Source of the DNA: an uncultured Collinsella sp.
GTDB taxonomy: Bacteria > Actinomycetota > Coriobacteriia > Coriobacteriales > Coriobacteriaceae
NCBI GenBank assembly: GCA_958427895.1
Contig: CAUADW010000002.1
Location: 1-64,000 of the forward strand
Length of the DNA stretch: 64,000 nucleotides
Direction of reading: 5' to 3'
Position numbers and translations under genes: made by a program. The notes below the pieces were generated by a model. The model was not told where the DNA came from and did no database searches. It saw nothing but the letters and a program-made list of their open reading frames with translations. Shown one piece after another: positions 35,463-42,857 of this stretch (within the stretch, counting starts at the first letter, position 1; the number at the start of each line of letters is the position of its first letter).

Positions 35463-36143
35463 ATGCGACCGCTCATCATCATGCATGGCGAGAACATCGA
35501 CTGGTGCCATACCGTCATCAGAATGCTGATGTATCTTGTGGGCGTTGCAGTACTGGCACTCGGTATGAGTCTCCAGACGGCATCCGGCCTGGGCGTCGCC
35601 GCGCTCACGTGCTTTGCCACAACCCTATCCATGCTCACTGGCAAGACGCTCGGCTTTTGGATCACCGCAACCTACGTCGCCTACATCGTGGCGCAATTAG
35701 CCATCTTGCGAAGCGAGTTCCAGCCGCGCATCCTGCTCGAGTTGTTCTTCTCAACGCTGATTGGCGGCTTGACCGACCTCTTCATGGCGGTCAACCCACT
35801 GCATCCCACGGCACTCCCCACACAGATTGCGACCATGCTGCTCTCCCTCGCTGTCACCGCATTTGGCGTAAGTCTCGTCGTCAACATGGGCGTTGTCCCC
35901 AACGCGCCCGACGGCTTGGTGCAAGTCATTGCCGAAAAGCTTAAACGCCGCTTTGGTGACGTAAAAGTCGTGTTTGACTGCTCACATGTCGCCGCCTCGC
36001 TCGCGTTGTCGCTGATCTTTATGTACAACCTGGGCGGCTTTGGCGTCACGACCGCCATCTCGGCACTGTTCCTGGGCCATGTCATCAACGTCGCCAACAA
36101 GCTGTTCGCCCAGCGCTTTATCCGCGCGGCATTCGGAAAATAG
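35463..36143 (+). CDS. YczE/YitT-type (DUF6198) polytopic membrane protein
   Basis: A 226-aa inner-membrane protein with five to six helices, such as MLMYLVGVAVLALGMSLQTA at the start and ISALFLGHVINVANKLF at the end. It contains the family-typical GVAALTCFATTLSMLTGKTLG and MGVVPNAPDGLVQ blocks. The molecular function of this family is unknown; small transporters are suspected. CGAAAGGA precedes the ATG. The leader of about 240 nt carries the LacI-type operator, the CACCCTAC hairpin and riboswitch-candidate copy B, so the protein is likely linked to sugar-acid metabolism, perhaps moving the ligand or a related compound. Confidence 0.75.
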   Translation: MRPLIIMHGENIDWCHTVIRMLMYLVGVAVLALGMSLQTASGLGVAALTCFATTLSMLTGKTLGFWITATYVAYIVAQLAILRSEFQPRILLELFFSTLIGGLTDLFMAVNPLHPTALPTQIATMLLSLAVTAFGVSLVVNMGVVPNAPDGLVQVIAEKLKRRFGDVKVVFDCSHVAASLALSLIFMYNLGGFGVTTAISALFLGHVINVANKLFAQRFIRAAFGK

Positions 36144-36170
36144 CACCACCGTAAGAACCCGCGAACAGCG

Positions 36171-36240
36171 CTATACGTTGCTATATCTCACTATACTTTG
36201 CTATATCTTGCTATACTTTGCTATATCTTGCTATATCTTG
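36171..36240. repeat. Seven 10-bp tandem repeats (CTATATCTTG type)
   Basis: Seven contiguous 10-bp units run from 36171 to 36240, variants of CTATATCTTG and CTATACTTTG. They are in phase with the DNA helix and end 7 nt before the ribosome binding region of the AAA+ ATPase gene. Each unit holds a TATA(C/T)(T) -10-like hexamer. Such repeats can change number by slippage. Confidence 0.85.
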
Positions 36241-36256
36241 AGCAAAGGTGGCTCAC

Positions 36257-37348
36257 ATGCAAACAAACCCTTTTAAGCCCACAGCAGGTAAAACACCTCC
36301 CACGATTATCGGCCGCGAAGATGTACTTGAAGAATTCAGTGAAGGCCTCACCAACGGGCCTGGTGCCCCTGGGCGCCTAATGCGCATAGCCGGCGTCCGT
36401 GGAACGGGCAAGACGGTCCTCCTTGACGAGTGCTCACGTTTGGCGCAAAGCCGTGGCTGGACGGTCATAAAAGAGGTCGCAACCGAGGGACTTTGCCAGC
36501 GCATTCTCGAACAGCTGCAGCCCAAATTCCAGGCAAAACACGCCAGATTTGAGCCCACCGTAGCTGGCATATCCATCGGCAGCATAGATATTGAGCGAAT
36601 CGGCCCATCGCTACGCGACGCCATGAGACAGACAATATCCAAGAATGGAAATGGCCTGCTCATCACTCTCGACGAGGTTCAAGACGCAGAGCTCGATGAG
36701 GTCCGAACGCTCTCCATTGCGATTCAGCAGGTTATCGGCGAAGACCTTGATATCGCCTTTGTTTTTGCTGGGCTGCCTTCGATGATTGAAAGCATCATCA
36801 ACGGAAAGACACTTACGTTTTTGCGCCGTGCCCTCCCCTTTGACCTGAAGGCTGTGGCAGTAACCGAAGTGTCGTACTCCCTCGAGGAAACCATTGAAGC
36901 GTCTGGCATGGAGTTGCAGCCAGGTATTGCCGGCCAACTTGCCGAGGCAACGCAAGGCTATCCTTTCATGATCCAACTCGTTGGATACTACGCATGGCAG
37001 TTGGCGAGACGCGCACATACAGCGATTATTGGAGAAGAAGAAGCCGAGCGCGGCATTGCAACGGCACGCGAACGCTTCTGCGCCATGGTGATTGAGCCCG
37101 CGCTGCGGCGCATTCCGCCCACGTGCATCGCTTATCTGCTGAGCATGGCGTCTTTGGGGCAGACGAGCTCGACCAGCATGGTTGCCGATGCCCTAAACAA
37201 AACGCCTCAACAGGTGAGTTCCGTCCGCAGCCGCCTGTTAAGAGAATCGATTATCGAGGCTCCCTCGTACGGCAAGGTCTCATTTGCCATCCCCTACATG
37301 CGCGACTACCTCTACGAGCACAAAGCCGAACTGGAAGTTGAACTGTAG
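36257..37348 (+). CDS. AAA+ ATPase with C-terminal winged helix (AAA_16/Orc1-like)
   Basis: A 363-aa P-loop ATPase: Walker A GVRGTGKT (near residue 50), Walker B LLITLDEVQ (near 137), sensor-like AGLPS, an AAA+ lid with ATQGYPFMIQLVGYYAW, and a C-terminal winged-helix segment (about 285-355; QQVSSVRSRLLRESIIEAP). Proteins of this layout occur in defence, mobile-element and archaeal STAND-like families; cellular role unknown. The start at 36257 has AAAGGTG upstream; a GTG 9 nt earlier is an alternative. Its promoter region consists of seven 10-bp tandem repeats. It lies beside a decayed integrase, so it may be mobile-element cargo. Confidence 0.75.
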   Translation: MQTNPFKPTAGKTPPTIIGREDVLEEFSEGLTNGPGAPGRLMRIAGVRGTGKTVLLDECSRLAQSRGWTVIKEVATEGLCQRILEQLQPKFQAKHARFEPTVAGISIGSIDIERIGPSLRDAMRQTISKNGNGLLITLDEVQDAELDEVRTLSIAIQQVIGEDLDIAFVFAGLPSMIESIINGKTLTFLRRALPFDLKAVAVTEVSYSLEETIEASGMELQPGIAGQLAEATQGYPFMIQLVGYYAWQLARRAHTAIIGEEEAERGIATARERFCAMVIEPALRRIPPTCIAYLLSMASLGQTSSTSMVADALNKTPQQVSSVRSRLLRESIIEAPSYGKVSFAIPYMRDYLYEHKAELEVEL

Positions 37349-37368
37349 AAACGGCAACTGCCCTGCAA

Positions 37369-37520
37369 GACGAAAACCGTTTTCGTACGGATTAAAGCAG
37401 ACGTAAACGATTTTCGTCTTGATTTGCGTACGGAATTAAGACGTAAATTGCGCTTTCGTACGCTTATTACCAGACGCAAATTGTTTTCGTCCGGCCATGC
37501 GTCCCCAATCTAGACGAAAA
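37369..37520. repeat. Degenerate GACGnAAA...TTTCGT(C) repeats
   Basis: Units beginning GACG stand at 37369, 37400, 37440, 37473 and 37513 (spacings 31, 40, 33 and 40). Four contain a dyad such as GACGTAAACGATTTTCGTC. The tract spans the convergent ends of the AAA+ gene and the integrase remnant. The stop of the remnant lies inside it. Regular CRISPR spacing or repeat identity is absent. Confidence 0.5.
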
Positions 37521-38790
37521 GAGCCCCGAGCTCGTATTGAACTGCATCCCAATTCTTGGACGGGCGCCGATGCCCTGATCTCTGCCATGTCGAGGTGCGA
37601 GATCAAATCCTTGGCGCGCTCGCCGGAGTGGTATGCCTTGTTCGGCGCCACCTTCCTGTAGAGCTTCTTGAGCTTCGTCTTCCCCTTGTTGCCCGGCGGC
37701 ATCTCCGTCTCAGGTGGCAGCCCTAGGAAGGACAGGACGCCGGGCAGGTCGCACAGCATCACGTCCTCGATGTCGGCCTTGGCCGCCAGGTCGACGACTC
37801 TCTGCGCTGTCGGCGAGATGTTCGGGGTGCTGCTACCGCCCGCTGGTTCGGAAGCTAGCGGGCAGTAGCGGGCAGTAGCGGCAGTAGCGGTGTGGCTCGA
37901 TAGGCCCGAATATCCGTAAGGAAGGTGCTCGCTCTCATATGTGCTGATATGCCTCGCCTCGCGAACCTTGGGATGCTTCCTGAGGTAATCCCTCAATTCG
38001 AGCCACTCTTTATGCTCATAACGCTTCGAAATCGTTTCCCCGTCGACAGTTTCCTTCACATAATGGTATGTTCGAACGCCTTCGAACTTGCCGAACCCGT
38101 TCTCGACGCTGAAGTTTCTGAACCAGCGCGAAAACCCATTCAGGTCCATGAAGTTGACTTGGGGATGCCTGTCTTTCGTTCGTTCGAATGAGTGGACGAG
38201 CGGAGTGTCTTTGACTTGTTCCAGGCCGAAGGCTTCCATTTCGCGGGCCTGCTCCTTTTTCCAGAATTCGAGATACGACGTCAGCGTCTCGCTTATCGAG
38301 ATCCTCCGCACGCTTTTCTTGCTTTTGGGCGAGCGAACGCTTCGATCGGCCGCGAACTGCTGCTCAATGAGGATGCTTCTGTTCTCGACGGAGACATCGG
38401 ACCACGTCATCCCGAGGGCTTCTGCCCTTCTCATGTCGGTGTCGAGCATGAGCATCACGCATGTGATGTGCGCGTCCGGTTCTCGATTGAGTAGGATGTC
38501 GAGTAGGCGAGCGGCGTGATGGTTCCTTCGCGGTTGTCGTGGAACTTTTTTGCGTACGAGCCGACGGTGTCCCTCGATTTTTGGACGTAGGTGCCGCTGT
38601 TGAGTTCTGCCTTGTAGGCTTCGAGTGCGGCGTCGACCTCTCGGCTTTTGGTGGTATGTATGGTCTGCCACGGCGAATAGCGGTATTTGCCCGTGACCGG
38701 ATCCTTGCCGAGGCTGTGACGGTAGCGCCACGTGTATTTGTCGCGGCGTTGCTTCGTTCCTTTGCCTATGACGAGAGGTCGGTCGTTCAT
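37436..38790 (-). pseudogene. Decayed tyrosine recombinase (phage-type integrase)
   Basis: The N-terminal part (38790 to about 38480) reads as an arm-binding/AP2-like integrase start: TWRYRHSLGKDPVTGKYRYS and AALEAYKAELNSGTYVQKSR. It ends in a stop at 38455. The catalytic part continues in another frame (LLDILLNREPDAHITCVMLM, RRAEALGMTWSDV with the first catalytic Arg). About 100 residues between the two parts are missing. The HxxR/Tyr box is lost and replaced by a tail after a 10-bp repeat tract, GGGCAGTAGC (37858-37890). Deletion, frameshift and expansion all indicate an inactive gene. Confidence 0.8.
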
Positions 38791-38863
38791 CGTGTTCCTT
38801 GCCTGAAGTGCCTGAGAATCGCGCTCGGTTGCGCGGAATGGCGCAAAGGGCTGGGGCGGGTGG

Positions 38864-38915
38864 GCATTACCCTTGGTGGTGGGCCCTGCGTGGGGTCACA
38901 CCCCAAGGGTAATGC
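38864..38915. repeat. Inverted repeat near the integrase start
   Basis: GCATTACCCTTGG (38864-38876) and CCAAGGGTAATGC (38903-38915) form a 13-bp dyad around a GC-rich loop, 75 bp upstream of the integrase remnant start. It may be an operator or a structural part of the integrated element. Confidence 0.5.
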
Positions 38916-38943
38916 TCCGCCTGACCGCTTTCAAGCTCGTTGT

Positions 38944-39116
38944 GGGTCGAATTTGGGTCGAATTATTCCGCGTACTTTTCTTTCGTAAATCTATGAAAAC
39001 ATCAAATGACCTGGAGTTATATTGACTTCAATTTGGGTCGAAATGTCTGAATGAAGCAACGTCGTAGCGACCTCATAACCCGAAGGTCGGTGGTTCAAAT
39101 CCGCCCCCCGCGACCA
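38944..39116. other. Attachment-site region: tRNA-Met 3' fragment with arm-type repeats
   Basis: From 39072 to 39116 the sequence equals the 3' part of a tRNA-Met gene: anticodon CAT (39074-39076), T arm GGTTCAAATCC and an acceptor end CCGCGACCA. The 5' half of the tRNA is missing. Such fragments are att sites left by integrating elements. GGGTCGAA occurs three times (38944, 38955 and 39035), as expected for integrase arm sites. The decayed integrase begins 150 bp away. No complete tRNA is encoded here. Confidence 0.72.
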
Positions 39117-39375
39117 TGAAACTTCAGGTCGGAAGCATAAAAGCTCCCAACCTTTTTCTTTGTCTAGGGGTTTCGGCATCTCTCGTTCTTTGGGTACCTC
39201 GAGGCGGGCAATCAGATAGATGCTTACGAGTATCATAGGGTCTTTTTACGTCGCGGTCGTGTCTCGTACTGGTGCGCCGCTCTTTGTGGGACGTGTCACT
39301 TTGCCATAGGTTGTCCGGCGGCGGGGCGCAGGTCGTTCCCCGTGGCGTCGCTCCTTTCGACGCTACGCTGCCTGG

Positions 39376-39684
39376 CTACTCGTTCCACTGGTGCTTTTTC
39401 ATGTCGACGCAGCCGTTGTCTCGGAAGGCGACTCCTTCCTCCGTCAGTAGTGCTCGCTGGTCGGGGAAGTTTGGCGCGAGGCGTCCCGCGTGGTTGACGA
39501 CGCGGTGGCAGGGATAATCGCCGTAGCGATCCGCCTCGCTCAGCACCGCTCCGACCAGGCGAGAGTTTTTCTCCCTGCCGATGAGGCGCGCTATCTGACC
39601 GTACGAGGCGACGCATCCCGCCGGAATCTCTGCCACGACGGAGAGAATCTCATAAACCAAATCTTCGTCCAGGACTTTTCCCAT
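39376..39684 (-). CDS. MGMT-family protein (O6-alkylguanine DNA methyltransferase C-terminal domain)
   Basis: A 102-aa protein consisting only of the DNA-binding/active-site domain of alkylguanine methyltransferases. It has IPAGCVASYGQIARLIG and the active-site PCHRVV with its Cys. Length and lack of the N-terminal domain match the small YbaZ/ATL-like family, but true ATL proteins lack the Cys, so methyl transfer may be possible here. GGGAGCG precedes the ATG. It is apparently transcribed alone, 174 nt before the CBS gene end. Confidence 0.85.
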   Translation of the reverse strand: MGKVLDEDLVYEILSVVAEIPAGCVASYGQIARLIGREKNSRLVGAVLSEADRYGDYPCHRVVNHAGRLAPNFPDQRALLTEEGVAFRDNGCVDMKKHQWNE

Positions 39685-39858
39685 CGTATCGCTCCCGTGT
39701 TCGCTTTTGCCTTCGGGGGCGCGGCGCCGATCACCCGTGCTGCGATTTTCGCAGCTCCCCTTACCGAAGCATCGAGGGAAAGCGCGTGCGTGTCAAGGTT
39801 GTCTGGTCCAGTTGCTGGCTCGATGCCTCGAGATGTTCGCCTCAAGTGCGACCTGCCC

Positions 39859-40365
39859 CTATTGGAAAAGGATGCCGAAGATGTATTTGGTGATGGCGGA
39901 GCGGCGGATGACCCCCACGAGTTTGCCCTCGTCATCAACCACAGGAAGCTTCTTGAACTTCTTCTTCGCCAGCAGCGCGGCGACGCGGGCGATGCTCTGC
40001 TCGGGACGGGCACACACTACCTGGCGCGTCGCGAAATCCATGACGCAGCGATCCTTCAGGTCTTCGATGCGCTGCTCAAGGCTCTGATCGTCGAAGTACA
40101 GCATGGACGCGTCGCCGCCCGTGAAGATGGTGTGAGCGCGATGCTGCGCGATGGCTCCCATGACATCGCCGTCGGAGATGAACCCGACCACCTGGTTGCG
40201 CTCATCGATTACGGGCATGCTGCTCACCTCGTTTTCGGCGAGCATGCGCACCACGTCGGAAATCGTGCAATCCTGCGTGCAGGTGAACGGCTCTTCAATC
40301 ATGATGCTCGAAACGGGCGTCCCCTCGAGCTCGAGCGGGATGCGCTCGGACAGAATCTCGGACAT
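39859..40365 (-). CDS. Tandem CBS-domain protein
   Basis: A 168-aa soluble protein with two CBS motifs: residues 18-75 (VSSIMIEEPFTCTQDCTISD, then VVGFISDGDVMGA) and 105-165 (VMDFATRQVVCARPEQSIAR, then LVGVIRRSAITKY). CBS pairs bind adenosyl ligands such as AMP or ATP and act as energy sensors. AAGGAGG lies across the end of the upstream MFS gene, whose stop is only 3 nt before this ATG, so both are translated from one mRNA. Partner enzyme unknown. Confidence 0.85.
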   Translation of the reverse strand: MSEILSERIPLELEGTPVSSIMIEEPFTCTQDCTISDVVRMLAENEVSSMPVIDERNQVVGFISDGDVMGAIAQHRAHTIFTGGDASMLYFDDQSLEQRIEDLKDRCVMDFATRQVVCARPEQSIARVAALLAKKKFKKLPVVDDEGKLVGVIRRSAITKYIFGILFQ

Positions 40366-40368
40366 CGC

Positions 40369-41808
40369 TTATGCCTCCTTCGTTTTCGGTGCGGTTTTCT
40401 TGGTGCGCACGCTGAATATGGCGCAGATAAGGGAAACGAGGCCGATTGCCGCGCACACCTTGTAAGCGACGCCCGCGCCCACGGCGGTGGCTACTTGGAT
40501 GCTCGCATCGACGCCGGCCGACGCGGTGACGCTTGTCATGACCGTGACGATGAGCGCCGTGCACAAACCGCCGGCGACCTGGCGGCCGGTGTTCGCGATG
40601 GCGTTGCCGTGGGCGATCATGTCATTTTTCAAGGCATTGACACCCCATGTGTTCACCGGCATGTTCGCGAGCGACTGGCCGGCGGACTGCAGCATGCAGA
40701 ACAGCGCAACCACCAAGATGGGCGTGTTTACCGTCGAAAGCGAGAGCAGGAACAGGGCGCCGGTCATGAGGGCCAGGCCGACGATCGAGATGGCACGCGG
40801 ACCGAACTTGTCGAACACCACGCCGGAGATAGGGCTGATGATGATGCCCACCGCCGCGGCGGGAAGCATGGCCATGCCGGTTTCGAAGGCCGAAGCGCCA
40901 AGCGAGGTTTGCAGCAGCAACGGCAACAGCGTGTTGGTGACCAGGCATGCGGCGTTGATGAGCGTGACGATGATGGCGGCCACGCGGAACTCGCGCGTCT
41001 TGAGCGTGCCCAGTTGAAGCAGCGGGTCCTCGATTTTGCCCTGGCGTACGACGAACAGCACCAAGCACACGACACCCGCGACGATCGAGCCGAGCACCAC
41101 GGGGTTGCCCCAACCCATCGACGAGGCGCTCGAGAACCCGTAGAGAAGTCCGCCGAAGGCGATGGTGGAGAGGACGACCGAGGGCAGGTCGAGCTTGGGG
41201 TTCTTCAGCTCGCCCACGTTTTTCAGCATGAACACGCCCAGCACCAGCACGAGAATTGCGAGGGGGACGATGGCGCCGATCATGGTGCGCCAGCCGTACG
41301 TGTCGATCACCGCACCGCCTACGACGGGGCCGACCGCGGGACCCGCCGACATGACGATGCCCGCCATGCCCATAGCCGTTCCTCGTTTCTCGACGGGGAA
41401 CACCAGCATGGGAACCACCGAGACAAGCGGCATGAGCACGCCTGAGCCCGCCGCTTGCAACACGCGACCGATGATGAGGAACAGGAAATCAGGGGCTGCG
41501 GCGCACAGCAGCGTGCCCAGCGCGAACACCAGCGTCGCCCCGAAGAATAGCGCGCGGGTGCTGAACTTGTCGATAAGGAACGCCGAAACGGGGACCATGA
41601 TGCCGCTCACCAGCGGGTATATGGACATGATCCACTGGGCAGTCGAGGCATCGATGGCGAAATCGGACATGATGACCGGCAGCGCAGGCGACATCACCGT
41701 TTGGTTCAGTAGCGCCAAGAAGGCACCCAGGACGACGACCGCGACGATGCGGATCTGGGTACCGGTAATGCGCCCATTGGCGGGTGCGACCGTACAATTA
41801 TCAGACAT
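40369..41808 (-). CDS. DHA2-family MFS drug exporter (EmrB/QacA type)
   Basis: A 479-aa inner-membrane protein with 14 predicted helices. Family motifs are LALLNQTVMSPALPVI in helix 1 (antiporter motif D1-like) and SAGPAVGPVVGGAVI in helix 5 (motif C). Such transporters expel hydrophobic compounds by proton exchange. GAAGGAAG precedes the ATG. It forms an operon with the CBS gene. The dyad ATGCACG-N7-CGTGCAT at 41871-41891, 60 bp upstream, is a candidate operator. Confidence 0.88.
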   Translation of the reverse strand: MSDNCTVAPANGRITGTQIRIVAVVVLGAFLALLNQTVMSPALPVIMSDFAIDASTAQWIMSIYPLVSGIMVPVSAFLIDKFSTRALFFGATLVFALGTLLCAAAPDFLFLIIGRVLQAAGSGVLMPLVSVVPMLVFPVEKRGTAMGMAGIVMSAGPAVGPVVGGAVIDTYGWRTMIGAIVPLAILVLVLGVFMLKNVGELKNPKLDLPSVVLSTIAFGGLLYGFSSASSMGWGNPVVLGSIVAGVVCLVLFVVRQGKIEDPLLQLGTLKTREFRVAAIIVTLINAACLVTNTLLPLLLQTSLGASAFETGMAMLPAAAVGIIISPISGVVFDKFGPRAISIVGLALMTGALFLLSLSTVNTPILVVALFCMLQSAGQSLANMPVNTWGVNALKNDMIAHGNAIANTGRQVAGGLCTALIVTVMTSVTASAGVDASIQVATAVGAGVAYKVCAAIGLVSLICAIFSVRTKKTAPKTKEA

Positions 41809-42328
41809 AAGCTTCCTTCGTATCTATTCGATTCTTCGCCGAAGGCGCGCCGGCCCACGGGCGAAATAACATGCACGTGCTATGCGTGCATCAGATACGA
41901 CAGGAAGAAAGCGGCTGCTCAGAGCGCACTTGGGGAACAACAGGAGAGGCCCCGTATACCAGGGGCCGCCGAATTGCGATGTATGCTTTGGTCAAATCCT
42001 TCATAGCGGGGAGGTATTCTAGCAGCCGTCTTCGCCCCTTTCAAGGGATGTAACCCAGACGTTGATTTTCTTCACCGAGGCGCCATCGTTGACGGGTGGC
42101 GTGCTTCTCTATCGCCACACCGCGGGGCGAGGGAACGCCGCGGCGAGCTTGTACATCGGCTATGTGTGCAGCTGCGAGCGTGTCGCCGGCGCGCGCTGGG
42201 CGCCAGTCCGATCCGGCCGACTCTTGCCGACGGTCGGTCGCCGTCCTCCTCCATCTCCGCCTGCTCTGTTTTTGCTCGGCTCCCTTGTCGTATCATGGAC
42301 GGACGAGAATTGAGCGAAGGCGGTACGT
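41809..42328. other. Gene-free region between the exporter and the ArsC-like gene
   Basis: No convincing gene in about 520 bp. It holds the dyad ATGCACG (41871-41877) / CGTGCAT (41885-41891) upstream of the exporter gene, and a hairpin GGCCCC (41948-41953) / GGGGCC (41962-41967). Beyond 42050 nothing else was recognised. Confidence 0.45.
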
Positions 42329-42670
42329 ATGAACATCCAGATATTCGGCACGAAGAAAAGCTTCGATACTAAGAAGGCGCAGCGCTATTTCAAGGAACGT
42401 CGTGTGAAGTTCCAGTTCATCGACTTGAAGGAAAAGGGGATGAGCAAAGGCGAGCTCGAAAGCGTGGCGCGCGCCGTCGGCGGGATCGACGCTGTGATCG
42501 ATCCAAAGGCGAAAGATGCCGACACGGTTGCGCTCGTACAGTATCTTGCTGCCGACCAGAAGTTCGAAAAGGTGCTCGATAACCAGCAGATTCTTCGTGA
42601 GCCCATCGTTCGCAACGGCCGCCAGGCAACCGTTGGCTACGAGCCTGACGTGTGGAAGGGCTGGGAATAA
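42329..42670 (+). CDS. ArsC/Spx-family protein without the active-site cysteine
   Basis: A 113-aa thioredoxin-fold protein of the arsenate reductase-like family. It keeps the fold pattern IQIFGTKKSFDTKKAQRYFK and the C-terminal Arg motif REPIVRNGRQATVGY. The Cys normally found in the first loop (GxxxCxxxR/K) is absent: the loop reads GTKKSFDTKKA. It therefore cannot reduce arsenate by the usual chemistry and may be regulatory like Spx, or have another role. GAAGGCGG precedes the ATG. Monocistronic with a hairpin downstream. Confidence 0.82.
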   Translation: MNIQIFGTKKSFDTKKAQRYFKERRVKFQFIDLKEKGMSKGELESVARAVGGIDAVIDPKAKDADTVALVQYLAADQKFEKVLDNQQILREPIVRNGRQATVGYEPDVWKGWE

Positions 42671-42689
42671 AGCGGCTGGGAATAAAGTG

Positions 42690-42731
42690 AAGCGCCCACG
42701 CCCGTGGTTTTATCCACGGACGCGGGCGCTT
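42690..42731. terminator. Hairpin between convergent ArsC-like and ilvD-like genes
   Basis: AAGCGCCC (42690-42697) pairs with GGGCGCTT (42724-42731), and inside CCGTGG (42702-42707) with CCACGG (42714-42719). It sits between convergent genes and may end transcription from both sides. T-runs are short. Confidence 0.6.
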
Positions 42732-42857
42732 GCGTAAGACGTCTCTTGTCGTTTGAGTGGAGCGCCCCGGCGGCGCTGAACAACGCGCCCCGGTGACGTG
42801 GCTCGGGGCTCTTTGTGCCGCACATCTATGAGAGGAGATATTTGATGCGCATGGGCG

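Noticed and set aside
36171..37520. CRISPR array
   Set aside because: The 10-bp units are contiguous without spacers, and the later repeats are degenerate with irregular spacing; no cas gene is present.
39072..39116. Functional tRNA-Met gene
   Set aside because: Only the anticodon to 3' end is present; the D arm and 5' acceptor strand do not fold with the preceding bases.
39490..41445. 650-codon plus-strand frame
   Set aside because: Antisense shadow of the MGMT, CBS and MFS genes; His/Arg/Gly-rich composition and no start context.
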